From contig MU839827.1 in the NCBI GenBank assembly GCA_030411725.1, forward strand, positions 1,054,001 to 1,118,000: DNA of 64,000 nucleotides, written 5' to 3'. This document shows positions 11,089 to 22,141 of the stretch, piece by piece (position 1 is the stretch's first letter; each line of letters starts with the position of its first letter). A program made the translations under genes and the position numbers. The notes beneath the pieces were generated by a model. That model was not told where the DNA came from. It worked only from the letters and a program-made list of their open reading frames with translations, and made no database searches. Source of the DNA: Echria macrotheca. Taxonomy: Eukaryota > Ascomycota > Sordariomycetes > Sordariales > Schizotheciaceae.

Positions 11089-11198
11089 CTTACCCCCCTT
11101 AAGGGGTAGAAGCCTTCGGCTTCTTACGGTTTAAGATCATAAATATTTATCTCTAAAATCTTCAGCCGCAACAAGAAGCCTACCCCCTATGGGGGTAA
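11089..11198. mobile_element. 110-bp MITE-like element with terminal inverted repeats
   Basis: The ends are inverted copies. The left end begins CTTACCCCCCTTAAGGGGTA and the right end reads CTACCCCCTATGGGGGTAAG, whose complement begins CTTACCCCCATAGGGGGTAG; both continue inward to GCTTCTT. Each end is also a hairpin by itself (CCCCTTAAGGGG; AGAAGCC-TTC-GGCTTCT; TACCCCC-TAT-GGGGGTA). The core is AT-rich. No clear target duplication is visible, so a stable transcription-termination structure downstream of the secreted-protein gene is an alternative. Confidence 0.5.
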
Positions 11199-11934
11199 GT
11201 AGTCCCTCAACCTAGTAACATACCTGAGAAAAGACAGGTTCGGCATGGCATCACCCTTTATCGCTGGCAGTGCTGCTAAACAACATGTAATCTGCAGCAT
11301 CTACATGTACTTGCCTGCCCGTCCTGGTCCTGCATTATGTTGGTCATTCTATCATTCTGAATGTAGGTAGGGACTCGACGCCAGAAACATGCTGGTTCGC
11401 AAACTCAAACGCACCGAGACACAGATATGCACTGACTGTGTACTTGCCTACTCACTTATACATCCGCCACTATATTTTGGACAACCGCATAGGTATTTTT
11501 AGACCCCTAGGCATGTAAGGCGGTGTCTATACCCCGCCCGCCGGGACAGACTACTGCAAAACTAAAAAGGCTTGATTCCACGACACGTGCCTCCACCCCT
11601 CTCCGCACTTTTCAATCTTGCCAACTTTCCAAAGGTACCTACATTGCACCATCGAACGCTCAGGGCCTTTTCTATGCATTTCGAAACGTGGTGCCAAGGC
11701 AGAGACGCACATTTACATGTACCGTGCATTCACCTGCAAGCGAGTCATTCTGTCGTCGAAAACGACGTACTCCCACCATCCCGGTCCCGGATAAAGTATT
11801 TTTGACGCGGTACTTTATCACACTACGTTCACATTGTAGGGGATAGATTAAACGTCAATACCGATAGACTCGCGCGTTCTGGACTGTTCCATTCTTCTTT
11901 TCCAGGTGCTTGCCTGTCCATGCGTTGGGCTGTG

Positions 11935-11978
<44 letters not shown>

Positions 11979-12374
11979 ACCGCAACACCACGCATACAAA
12001 ACGTACCGCCCGCCACAATGTGATGATTCACCTGTGACCCTGCTACCTGATAAAAAGCTTTTACGTATTCGCATTTTTCATTCTCAGCATCAGACAGTCA
12101 CGTGATCCTCAGTTACACAAAATCCCCGCTCAAAATCTGTTATTGTTGTGCAGAAAAAGGACATCCTTCCTTCCACACCTTGGTTACTCCACTTATATAT
12201 GACGGTTATATACAGACAGAAAGAGAGAGAAATATATATGGCTACCTACATGTAGGTATCATCGATTAACGCAGTTCAACCGCGTTCCATCCAGGTGGAC
12301 CAACAACCTCACACCTTTCCCCGTCCCTCCCTCCCCCCGCAACTCCCAAAACGAGAAACAGAGAGAAAAGAAAA
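11199..12374. other. intergenic with a GT microsatellite
   Basis: No gene recognised. A pure dinucleotide repeat (GT)n covers about 11935-11971. The last ~150 bp before 12375 are probably the 3' flank of the minus-strand membrane-protein gene. Confidence 0.5.
11935..11971. repeat. (GT)n microsatellite
   Basis: About 18 uninterrupted GT units in an intergenic position. It is expected to be length-polymorphic. Confidence 0.95.
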
Positions 12375-13898
12375 TCAGAAATACCCCCCAAAAATATTCA
12401 CATCCCTCCCCCGCCGCTTCTCCTCCTCCACCTCTTCCTCCCTTTTCCGAACCCGTCGTCTCCGTACCCACCACCACCCCGCCAGCGCCACACCAAGGAC
12501 AACAACCAGCCCACTCACCGCGCCGGCCGCTATCGCCATTCTGCCCAGGGACTCCATCCCTGCTGCTGCGTTCTGCGTCTGTGATTGCATGTGTGTCGCG
12601 GATATTCCCCCCGAGGAGAGGAGGGACGATGAAGCTTTTGTTGTTGTTGCGATTTCTGAAGTGATATCCATCCGGGAAGTATATTTGTGTGTATGGGCGG
12701 TAGAGATTGATGAGGATATGTTGCTAGGTGAGGAGGAGGATGTCGTCGCGGTTTGGCTGTCGTTATCTGGCGTGGTGGCTCCAGCGGTGGCCGGTAACTG
12801 AGGAGGAGGGGGAGGAGTCGTAACTGTTGTGATGCTGTTCATATTGGACATGCTCGACGCCGGCGGGTCCGGTGTCCATGCCGTACCATATCTTGATGTA
12901 TTTACGGGCGAGGAAGGGGATTTGATGGGTGTCACCTCCCCCTTTCCTTCCCCCTCCCCCTCCCCCTCCCCGGATGCTAGGGGCGTCGATGTGGATATCG
13001 ATGTTGATATCAACGATGGGAGGAGTGTAGTATCCCAACCTAGCGTAGCCGTATTACTAGCAGGTCCTGCGGAAATAGTCGAATAAGTCAACGGCGCCGA
13101 CCACGAGAGAGTGTCATTCCACTTCCCATGGCCACCTTCGATTGTCGTCGAGGAAGAAGAAGAAGTAGGTGTTGCATCCGATGCAGCTGAATATATCGAT
13201 GCTGCTGCTGCTGCTGCTGCTGCTGTTGAGGTGACACCCCCTGGCAACACGGAAGTCACCGTCGTCGGGATGGTCACTGGTAAAACTGATGCTGTGTCCG
13301 ACGGGGAACTCGATCTTCCCGTGTCACCGCGATGTGTTCCTCCAGTCGACGGCTGGCTCGAACCAGAGGCATAGATCGTCTCCGGTCCGCTGGTGATCAG
13401 ACTCAAGGTTGAAGCTGGTGTACCCGCGACCGGCATTCTCGAGGATGCCGAACCCACCGTCCCCGAGGTCGAGTTCATCGAGGAAGAGGACAATATCTCC
13501 AGCGTTTTATGTAACTCCCCATCACGGCCATCACAGTCGCCATCGCAACTGGCAGTCGATGTAGTAACCACCACCGTCGACTGGGACACAGACGATGGAG
13601 ACGAAGAAGCATCAGCCGTAAAAGTCGGAATCGACGTCGCGACTGGTGAACTCATCCCCCCCACCACCGGGCCGGGACCAACTATCACATCCTTCTGCTT
13701 ATCTTCTGCCTCCTGCTCGACCTCGGGGACGGTGTTCTCGTTATCTCGCCGGTCGTAGTGGCTCCTCCCATCATCGGGGGACCCATCTTTTCGGCGAAGA
13801 TGATCTAGTATCGTCGTCGAGGCTGCCGGCTGGGAGGAGCGGTCTCTCGACTCACGCGGATGGAGTGGCCGACTTCGAGGGAGAGGGGGGAGAGACAT
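12375..13898 (-). CDS. Ser/Thr-rich single-pass membrane protein, possible cell-surface or wall sensor
   Basis: A 507-residue open frame. Residues ~75-440 are very rich in Ser, Thr, Pro and Ala, as in highly O-glycosylated fungal surface proteins. They include an Ala run encoded by a GCT/GCA tract and a GEGEGEGEGKGE run encoded by a short CCCCCT repeat at about 12942-12970. A single hydrophobic segment near the C-terminus (MAIAAGAVSGLVVVLGVALA) is followed by WWWVRRRRVRKR and a charged cytosolic tail of about 30 residues ending FGGYF. This is the layout of Mid2/Wsc-like or mucin-like plasma-membrane proteins. No signal peptide is visible at the modelled start (MSLPPLPR), and no WSC or other cysteine-rich head is present, so a first exon may be missing or the true start may differ. 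Function not known. Confidence 0.6.
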   Translation of the reverse strand: MSLPPLPRSRPLHPRESRDRSSQPAASTTILDHLRRKDGSPDDGRSHYDRRDNENTVPEVEQEAEDKQKDVIVGPGPVVGGMSSPVATSIPTFTADASSSPSSVSQSTVVVTTSTASCDGDCDGRDGELHKTLEILSSSSMNSTSGTVGSASSRMPVAGTPASTLSLITSGPETIYASGSSQPSTGGTHRGDTGRSSSPSDTASVLPVTIPTTVTSVLPGGVTSTAAAAAAAASIYSAASDATPTSSSSSTTIEGGHGKWNDTLSWSAPLTYSTISAGPASNTATLGWDTTLLPSLISTSISTSTPLASGEGEGEGEGKGEVTPIKSPSSPVNTSRYGTAWTPDPPASSMSNMNSITTVTTPPPPPQLPATAGATTPDNDSQTATTSSSSPSNISSSISTAHTHKYTSRMDITSEIATTTKASSSLLSSGGISATHMQSQTQNAAAGMESLGRMAIAAGAVSGLVVVLGVALAGWWWVRRRRVRKREEEVEEEKRRGRDVNIFGGYF

Positions 13899-14515
13899 GT
13901 CGACTGGTCCTGGTCCTGGTCCTATGAACGGCGCGGGTCGTTAAAAAGGTATGGAACGTGTATTTCCGAGAGGTCGTGTAACAAAAAGGAGTGAAGCGTA
14001 AAGAGAGCGCGGGTCTTCTGCGGCCAGGTCAGTCAGTCAGTCCCTTCGACGGGCGAGAGTCGAAGGAGCCCCAACCGAAGAACCACCTAAGGGAGCACCG
14101 AGGTTCTGGAGATGGCACCCAAGGAATGACTTCCGATGCTGAAAAAGAAAACAAGAAGCGAGCGGAACAAGTCACAAGAGACGTGGGGGAGTGAGAGGCT
14201 AGGCGTGCCAACGCAAATACTCTTGCAACACCTAGATAGTAAAATCGAGCATTACTGCTCTGTACAGGATGAAATACCTCACCAAGGAACCCTCCGCCTG
14301 CCCAGTCCTCGTGGCTTCAATATCAAGACGAACCGCTTCGATTGACTCTAGAGTTCATCCCATGTACACCAAACACCAAACACCAAACAGAGTCAGCCTC
14401 CACAAACAATGCCATTCCATATCAAATCTATACGGTATCCCAAATCAACGCCAACGCAATGCCATGCCCCATGCACGCCTCGCTTTGCAATAACTACACC
14501 AATGTATACCCAAAA
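13899..14515. other. intergenic
   Basis: Upstream region of the Ser/Thr-rich gene and 3' flank of the flippase gene. A short GGACCA tandem repeat lies at about 13903-13922 on the minus strand just before the modelled ATG. Nothing else recognised. Confidence 0.4.
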
Positions 14516-17500
14516 TCATGCTTCCTTTCCTACCCGCCTCCCCAAAACCTTTGGTGGCGCCTGCAACTCAATCGGACGCTGACAAAATTCACCCCCGCCC
14601 CTCCTGTCCACATCATCCGATATCCTCACGATAGGCGCCCTGGAACTGCTCCCCACAACCTCCATCGGATTCTCCTTCTCCTCAGCCGGCGGAGTGAACG
14701 ATGGCGGCGGACCAGCCATATGCCTGCTCGCCCTCTTGTTCCCATCCCACGGCCACGAGAACCCCGCGTCGGCCGACGACACATCCGTCGCCGAAATAAT
14801 CGACACGGCATCCCCCTTCTTCCCCGCGGCCTTGTCACCGCCATCCCCGCCCTCACCACTCTTGCCGTGCTCCACATCACCCGTCACGGACCCCTTCCTC
14901 AGCAGATACACTTCCCCGTCCACCTCCTCAGCCTCCTGCATGAGGTCCTGGTCAGTCGGGAATATCGCCCGTCGGAGAGCCGTCACACCAAGCTCAAGCA
15001 CCACGAGCATACTGAGCACCAAAATTGACACAAGCCACCACATCGACGACCTGCCAAACCCTTTGGTGAAGCCATCCCGTATCACATACGGACCCGGTGT
15101 GTGCTTATAAAGTTCGGCCAGCAAGATATTCCAGAGGAACCACCCGGCTAGAGACAAAAACAAGCCAGTAAAGATGATGACGGTCCGGCATCGCACCTCC
15201 ATGACGAACAGCTTGATGTTGATAAAGATGATCGTGACACCAAACGCGAGCTGGCCGACGGCGAACAGATCCGTCCGGACGGGGAAGTGCGACTGCGCAT
15301 ACACATAGAATATGGTGTAAAAGATCAGGGCCGACTCTACCAAAGCCATCACCATCCAGCCGAGGTATAGTCTCAGGTTGAAGGCCATGCACCGCTGCCC
15401 ATAGGTGTACAGCTCCGGGACTGCCAGCAGCGTCCGCGCCGACAGGTCTTGCTCGAAGATGGCAGGAATAATAACGGGGAGCGAGGTGAAGACAGTATTG
15501 AACACCGTCAGAGTCGTAGACTCAAAGAGTGAAGTACCGGAAAATCCGTTGTAGTGCTGGAAGTGCGCTTGAAGTACATAAAAGACCATCTCCTTCCAGA
15601 ATGTCCCCAGGATGTACTTGCCGGTACGGACATACAGCCATCGGCCGTGGACAAAGAGAAGGCGCTGCAGGAACCTGAACTGGGCGATCGAGTAGTCCGA
15701 TATTCGCGCCGCTTGTAGCCCTTCTCTACCCGAGATGCCGATGCCGACGTGCGAAGCCTGGATCATGGCGATGTCGTTGGCACCGTCTCCAATAGCGAGC
15801 GTCACCGCAGAAGGCTCAATGTCGCGGATCGACTTAACCAGAGTGGCCTTTTGCGAAGGTGACGCACGACAGCAAATGACGGAATCGACGCGCGCGACCA
15901 GATCGAAGAACAGAATCTTGAGCGACTCGTCCTCCTCCACGATCCCCAGCGTATGTCCGTCAATGACAACGACCGAGTGAGGCACCATACCCCGCGCGAC
16001 ATCGACCAGCGTGGACGCGATCCTTTCCTGGAGATTGCCCTGCGTGACATCCAGGATGTAAACCTCGGAAAACGGCTTGCATATCCTGGCCGAGTGCGCA
16101 ATGTTGATGGCCGTCTCCCGCTTATCGCCAGTGAGCATCCAGACCTTGATGTTAGCCCGCGAGAGGTTCTCGATGGTCTCAGGCACACCGTGCTGCAGTT
16201 TGTCTTCGATAGCAGTAGCTCCGGCAAGGTCAAAGTCGTGCTCGATAAGCTCGGCCGCCTCTTCGACCTGTTCCTGGCGGTTAACTAGACTGGTCGTGGC
16301 CTCGTGGTACACCTCTTTCCACTTGACATAGTCATCCTCCTCAATGTATCGGTAGGCGTAGATGAGCGTCCGCAGACCCTCCGAGGCAAAGTCGTCAACA
16401 TGCTGGAAGCAGCGCTCAAACACTCGAGCGTCGTTCAGCGACAGGGATTCGTCAAAGTACCCGCTATGTCGGTCAATGGACAAGGTTGTGTCGGTAGATC
16501 GGGATCGCTTCATCGAAGGACGGGAGTGGTCGGTATCATCCGCCACAGATCGCCGGCTGTGTTCGCCGTTCTCGCGTCGTGATAGCCACGTGTCGAAGTC
16601 GCCGGTGAGGGTGATCGACTTGCGGTTGCCGATTCGCGAGCTTCTCCGGTCGACCGTAGAGGAATTCCGTCCGAGATTCACGCTGTTGCGGTTGTGCTGC
16701 ATGCTCAGGCGATGCAACGCCTTCTCTTGCTCCATGCTCTTGCGCATACTCGCCCGCCGCTCCACCGTGGATGCCGCCTCGACGGCAAGTTGACGCTGTC
16801 TCAGCCTCGGCAAGACGGTGCTGTCCGCACCCTTGATAAACACGCATATCCTCTTGTCTGGCATGCGAATGATGATGGACATACGCTTGCGCTTGCTGCT
16901 GAACTCAATCACATCCAGGACCTCGTAGGTGTCGATGACGGTGTTGCCGCTGGTATCCCGGCTTTGTATCTTGATGGATTGAGCTGGCCGGTCTATGAGC
17001 AAGTACCCCAAGTCTCTGGCGGCCTCGACCAACGCGAGCTCATCAGGGGAAGCCGCCTGGAACTTGATCTCTCCTTGATCGTCTCTCTCGGGAAGACACG
17101 TGTGGCAAAGCGCGATGCAGAGAATAAACTGTCGTGCCTTTCTCGAGAAAGGAGTGTTCGGTTTGGTTTGGATGTAGCGTATCAAGTCTTCAGTCTTTAG
17201 CAACTCGGGCTCGGCCTTTCCGGAAGTGGGCCGCGGCTCCAAGTATCCAAGTGATCTCCGTGCTGGCTCAGAGCTCTCACCATGGTCGCTGGCCGTCCCG
17301 GAATCGGCGCGACGGGCAGCCGGTCTGCGAGAAGTACTCCGCCGCGGCTTCTGCTTCTCACCTTGAGCCTGGCGGGCGGACCCGTTTCGTTTTCTTTCCT
17401 CCTCTTGAAGGTCCACGTCGTGGAGCCAGGCCGTACCAGCGACGCTCATCTTCCTGAACTTCATGATGTTCTCGGTCAAGGTACCCGTCTTGTCCGAGAA

Positions 17501-19429
17501 GACGTAGCTGACCTGACCGAGATTTTCCAAGATGGTCGACGTGTTCGCAACCATGGCCGTGTCCGTGACGGGATCATACATCTCGACGTCATGCAGAAAA
17601 TACAGCTGAGCCAGCTTGACGATCTCGAGACTGACGTATAGCGAGAGCGGAATCAGGGTGTTGAACACAATAATGAAGCCGATCAGAATCTCTTTGAGCG
17701 GCACTGAGACACGCTGGAAGTACCAGGCCCGACTCTCGTACCGACGACGCCATATCTGGTACCCGATCGTGAGGCCGATACTCAGCATGATAACGAAGAA
17801 GACGAGCAGGATGACAATACGGTTGACAATGTATTGCATCTCGGGCGCCTTGGCATGGACGTTTTTGTGGGCGTTCATCCTGATCTTGCACTCCTCGCCG
17901 GTGTTGATGACCAGTCCGATCGCTTCTGTCGTGTTTCTGAGCATAGACCCTCTGTAGACGACTTGATTCAAAGTGAGCGGCATCGTCTTCCCCTTGACGG
18001 TTACCCGGCCTTCGTAGTTGTAGAGGTCGAGATTCGGGTCCTCCGAGACGATCTCGGCGTTGCAGGACATTATCCCTTCGATGGTGTCGCAGTCCTCGGC
18101 TAGCAACGGGCAGGCCTGCTTGCTCTTGAGGTTGGTTTCGCCATCCAGAGCCATGGTCTCGATATATGCCATTCCATTCGGACCGGTTGCATGGAGAAGG
18201 ACGATATCGGCGGGTACGTTGTCGTCGCGTTGTAACCGGACAATGTCGCCAACCTTGATATCCTGCCATTCCACCTCCGACCACGGCCCGTCCGTTGAGT
18301 CGCCGGTCCCTACCTCTTCGAGTTCCGTCATATGTGGGTCAGATCCTTCGGCACCCTGCTGCTGTTCCTTGGCGGCCGCCTTATCCCGTCGCCGCTGCCT
18401 CGCGTTCGGCTTGACCGTCCGCTCGGGATCCAAGACCCATGCCGCACTCCGGTTCTCCTGCTTGTCGAGCTTGTATCTCCGATAATCGTCATAGCCCTCC
18501 TTGGCAATGCTGAACCCCACAAAGAATATCAACGGGCCGATCGTGGTGTATGTGCCCGTCGTACTTAACCCCGGAATCATCTGCATGATGCCGATAACTA
18601 GAAAGTAAAAGTTGGCCAGCTTGCTGAACTGGAAAAATAGCTGCTTGGGCAGAAAGTCCCAGACGGTGTACCTGCTGGAGCGAATGAAATTTGAGACAAA
18701 AGAGCGACCTGTCCTCTCGTCCTCGAGCGACTTCCGCCGGACCAAGCCTGGCTTGAGCGGAATATGTCTCCCATCCCTGCTTGGTGGTATTGGTCTCTGT
18801 CGTAATAACCCTTCTAGGATATACTTTCTGTAGGCCGCCGCAGTCGCAGCCTTTACCCTCCCCCATGGTTGTTTGGTGCGCTTGCGTTTCCTGTCCCGCC
18901 GTCGACGAAGCCAGCTGTGGTAGCGCGCGAGCGTCAGGTGGGTTTCTTGTTCCGTCGCCATGGCGCTCTTGGTGTCGCCTTGCGACTCTTCGAATCGCTG
19001 TCGCGGTCGTGTGAGCGAGATGCGCGACTCCTCGACGCTCGTTGCGCCCCTGCGGTCGTCGCCCGCGGCCGAGAGCTCGACTCGTCGTATCGGCCTAGGC
19101 GATGCGGCAGAATGGAATGCAGACGTGAGAGGATCGGTTCTGAAACGGTGCAGCGGCGGTCGAGGCTGCTCGGTGCCCGACACCTCTTGGTCGGCAAACC
19201 GAGCGTGCGGTCGTGGTTCTCGAGTCGCATGCGTCTCTCTTAGCGGCGTCCAGGGAACCTCCTGGGCGTGGGCGTCGGCGGGACTCGAGCTGCTGCTGTC
19301 GGGGCCATGCTGGGCGTGGTGTTGGGAGCTGGGAGACGAGACTGGCAGGTCACGGTGTTGCAGCTCGATGTGAGCGAGTTGGTCCCGCAGGGAGGACGCC
19401 ACATCGTCGTTGCGGCTGCGGTCCGCCAT
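14516..19429 (-). CDS. DNF3: P4-type phospholipid-translocating ATPase (flippase), Dnf3 type
   Basis: An intronless 1637-residue P4-ATPase that moves phospholipids to the cytosolic leaflet of Golgi/plasma membranes, normally with a Cdc50-family partner. A long polar N-terminus (1-~200) precedes SSRYTVWDFLPKQLFFQFSK, typical of the flippase start. Membrane helices 1-2 lie at about 265-325. DGETN is at about 428 (actuator domain) and a PLSL version of the family PISL motif lies in helix 4. The phosphorylated Asp of DKTGTLT is at about 645, KGAD is in the nucleotide domain, and GDGANDIAM is at about 1213, followed by six C-terminal helices. The assignment to Dnf3 rather than Dnf1/Drs2 rests on FRKMSVAGTAWLHDVD after the phosphorylation site, the long Ser-rich inserts (RRASMRKSMEQEKALHRLSM region), and the overall length close to that of yeast Dnf3. 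The frame is intact throughout. Confidence 0.93.
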   Translation of the reverse strand: MADRSRNDDVASSLRDQLAHIELQHRDLPVSSPSSQHHAQHGPDSSSSSPADAHAQEVPWTPLRETHATREPRPHARFADQEVSGTEQPRPPLHRFRTDPLTSAFHSAASPRPIRRVELSAAGDDRRGATSVEESRISLTRPRQRFEESQGDTKSAMATEQETHLTLARYHSWLRRRRDRKRKRTKQPWGRVKAATAAAYRKYILEGLLRQRPIPPSRDGRHIPLKPGLVRRKSLEDERTGRSFVSNFIRSSRYTVWDFLPKQLFFQFSKLANFYFLVIGIMQMIPGLSTTGTYTTIGPLIFFVGFSIAKEGYDDYRRYKLDKQENRSAAWVLDPERTVKPNARQRRRDKAAAKEQQQGAEGSDPHMTELEEVGTGDSTDGPWSEVEWQDIKVGDIVRLQRDDNVPADIVLLHATGPNGMAYIETMALDGETNLKSKQACPLLAEDCDTIEGIMSCNAEIVSEDPNLDLYNYEGRVTVKGKTMPLTLNQVVYRGSMLRNTTEAIGLVINTGEECKIRMNAHKNVHAKAPEMQYIVNRIVILLVFFVIMLSIGLTIGYQIWRRRYESRAWYFQRVSVPLKEILIGFIIVFNTLIPLSLYVSLEIVKLAQLYFLHDVEMYDPVTDTAMVANTSTILENLGQVSYVFSDKTGTLTENIMKFRKMSVAGTAWLHDVDLQEEERKRNGSARQAQGEKQKPRRSTSRRPAARRADSGTASDHGESSEPARRSLGYLEPRPTSGKAEPELLKTEDLIRYIQTKPNTPFSRKARQFILCIALCHTCLPERDDQGEIKFQAASPDELALVEAARDLGYLLIDRPAQSIKIQSRDTSGNTVIDTYEVLDVIEFSSKRKRMSIIIRMPDKRICVFIKGADSTVLPRLRQRQLAVEAASTVERRASMRKSMEQEKALHRLSMQHNRNSVNLGRNSSTVDRRSSRIGNRKSITLTGDFDTWLSRRENGEHSRRSVADDTDHSRPSMKRSRSTDTTLSIDRHSGYFDESLSLNDARVFERCFQHVDDFASEGLRTLIYAYRYIEEDDYVKWKEVYHEATTSLVNRQEQVEEAAELIEHDFDLAGATAIEDKLQHGVPETIENLSRANIKVWMLTGDKRETAINIAHSARICKPFSEVYILDVTQGNLQERIASTLVDVARGMVPHSVVVIDGHTLGIVEEDESLKILFFDLVARVDSVICCRASPSQKATLVKSIRDIEPSAVTLAIGDGANDIAMIQASHVGIGISGREGLQAARISDYSIAQFRFLQRLLFVHGRWLYVRTGKYILGTFWKEMVFYVLQAHFQHYNGFSGTSLFESTTLTVFNTVFTSLPVIIPAIFEQDLSARTLLAVPELYTYGQRCMAFNLRLYLGWMVMALVESALIFYTIFYVYAQSHFPVRTDLFAVGQLAFGVTIIFINIKLFVMEVRCRTVIIFTGLFLSLAGWFLWNILLAELYKHTPGPYVIRDGFTKGFGRSSMWWLVSILVLSMLVVLELGVTALRRAIFPTDQDLMQEAEEVDGEVYLLRKGSVTGDVEHGKSGEGGDGGDKAAGKKGDAVSIISATDVSSADAGFSWPWDGNKRASRHMAGPPPSFTPPAEEKENPMEVVGSSSRAPIVRISDDVDRRGGGEFCQRPIELQAPPKVLGRRVGKEA

Positions 19430-22141
19430 TGTGTCGTCGGCGGGGAGCCAGCAACGGACCGGCGCTGAATCGGCCGTGTGACACGATGGTGCAGGCTGTC
19501 TGAAGAAACAGGTGTCTCGTACTATACTCGCACATGTCCTGATTGGCGTGGCGCAACCGAGGAGCGATCTTCAGGTCTTTTCGCCGGCGCAGTGGTCAAT
19601 GAATCTTGGCGGCTGAATTCAACTTCTCCGGCGGAATATTGACCTTCTGGCACAGGCATTGGGCTAGCGAGCATGTGGCTGACGGGCGCCGTGATGAAGG
19701 TTGCCCGCATCAAGTTCGCGAGGGAAAAGAGACCGGGCTAGATCCCGGGGCGGCTGCTGAAGGTGGTGTCGCAGGGGTGGTCGTGTCCGATACGCATTCG
19801 AGATGGCATTCCGCAAGAGAGAGAGCTCTTCCGCGATCCGTTATTCCGGCGTCGTGTGAGCGAGTGGGCAGCTTCCCAACACATCCAAAAACGAGTGAGG
19901 TTCCGCACCTTCTTCAAAACAGCATTCTCTGGGCTGGGGCTGCCGTTCGCGAGGGACAAGCACAAAGATGGACGAATTGACCCCGCCAGCATGATCGAGT
20001 GGCCAGCACGAGGTTCGAGGCGCAGCCGTCTGACCAATTGTCCAAGGGGAGAAATTTGGGGGAACAGGCTGCAAGCAAGATGCACAAAAAGCGGGGACCC
20101 CGCCAGTCAAGACTGCATGTGTCCAGGGCAAGCGCTGCCATTCGATGAGCTGCCAGCTTCTGTCTCCATCAAGTCAGGAGCTGCGCCAGACAACTTCGGC
20201 CTTGAGGACCTACTTCGGGCAGTCACAACGACCAATGACCTAATTCCGCGCCATTCGGTCTGCCGCCGCCGTCTGGCATGACGTTGACTTAAAACAAAGC
20301 CACAAGATAACCTCCCCTAAGTACCCCTGAAGCTGACACGGACAAGGCAGCCGCCCTCGTGCTCAGCTCTCTTTGTAAGCCCAGCGGTCTGCTGTGTAAG
20401 TTATCAGCATCGACGCAGCGTACTTTCAGTCTTCGCCAAGAGGGCAATGACGCATGAGACCAAACGGCGCACAAAAGACGCCATCACAATCCTCATTGTG
20501 GCCATTGCTGAACGATAACGCTAGTCGGCAGACATCACGGAACGCTATCCCCTATCTAGGTAGATGGGGTGGCATGAGTCCATGACCCAGCTAGCTTCCG
20601 CGGGCCGTTTCTCCCCCTCATCAGCAACCAACTTTCTTCTTTTTTTTCCCCATCCTCACCCAGGTTGTCATATCAAGCTTCTTCTCGACCGACACTGCAT
20701 ATGCAACACACCACTACGCCTCTCCCCCAAACCAACCCACTATAAAAAAAGTTATTCACCATCCATCACACCTGTTCGTCTCGTCTTTTCGGCGGGCAGT
20801 GCCAAGGTTGCGGTTCCAATCGCGTCACCATGCACGCCATCCAAACTCCACCCTCCGAGAAAACTCCACCAACACTGCCCTTTGTCCACACTAAGCGGAC
20901 CGAAATAGTACCGTGACAAACTCGCCACTCCGACGCTGAGGAACGTGTTACGTCCAAACGGGCGTTCGGTCGTCACGCCTGACCCACGCCGCTTCTCGTT
21001 CCAGAAAACACACAAAATCCCCAGCGTAGTATCAGCGACAAGCCCCGTTGCTCACCTGCCTTGTCGGGCCCCGTCCCGGAATGCGACACTGTAATCTTAC
21101 TGCTCTCTCAAGCCGTTTCTTGACCCCGATCTAGGCATCTTCAACGACGGCACTGTGTCGCATCGGCCCGGCTGTTCGGCTGCCTTGTCGCGCGGCAGAT
21201 CCAAGACCACCACAGCCCCAAGCCAGACCTTGGTGCGATTCGCGACTCCAGCCCTACGGGACCGACAGTCACTCTCCAGTATCATCAGTATACACGCAAA
21301 TGTCATCACGACGGACCATAAATGAGTAGAGTTTTCAATGGTATATTGTTCGTGATTAGGATCCTGCCATCAAGTCATGAAACCTCACGCTCTGCCCCCC
21401 AGAGCTCGCATGCTCAGCTTTCGCCGACAAGCAGCTCTCCGACGTTGCTGCCCACACATGGCAGTCTTTGATTGACGACTGCTTGCGGACCTTCGCGTTT
21501 CTCCGGTCCGCAAGCCAACCGCCAGTCCTCCATCCCAGGCCAATATGTGAAATCCGCATTGATTAAATCCCGAAAACCAAAGAAGCCTCCTGGGCTATCG
21601 CCATTCATCTGTACTCCCGCAGCCAACCAAACGTCTGGTTTTTCCTCGAACCAAGGTCCCCTCGCGCCGGCCCCCGAGAGGGCTACCGTAAGTAAAGCCA
21701 GATAATAAGTATTAAAGTATTCCCAGCCGCCTCGAGTCGGCAGGCCAGGTGTATCCACAGACGAAGTCTCCACCTAGAAACCAAAAGACAGAAAAAAACA
21801 TGCCGGGCTAAAAGCAAAGACCGAAAATCCGCTGTGCCAGACACGCATGAGAAGGTAAATATCGTCATGCAGATTCGTGGCTGATAGATAGAATGGGACA
21901 AGAACAAGAGGTCGAATGTGGATTGTTCTTGGCGATTGAATCCGCAAGGGTTGGATATGTGTCGGCAATTTTCGATGGATAGTGATCGCGAGCTCCCTGG
22001 TATATACAACAAAACCCCAAACGCCAAAATGATCAAGCTAATACCTGCTCTCTCAATGGGTATAATACGTCATGAACCGTCTATGAGATGATGCCGAGCT
22101 TGGCGCGAGGCGCGGCTAGGCAAAGGGAACCCGAGAACCCA
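19430..22141. other. intergenic: flippase upstream region and homeobox 3' flank
   Basis: About 2.7 kb with no gene I can support. 20620-20780 is pyrimidine-rich with CT tracts. Open frames of 60-170 residues on both strands overlap each other without coding character. The last few hundred bases are probably the 3' UTR of the homeobox gene. Confidence 0.45.
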
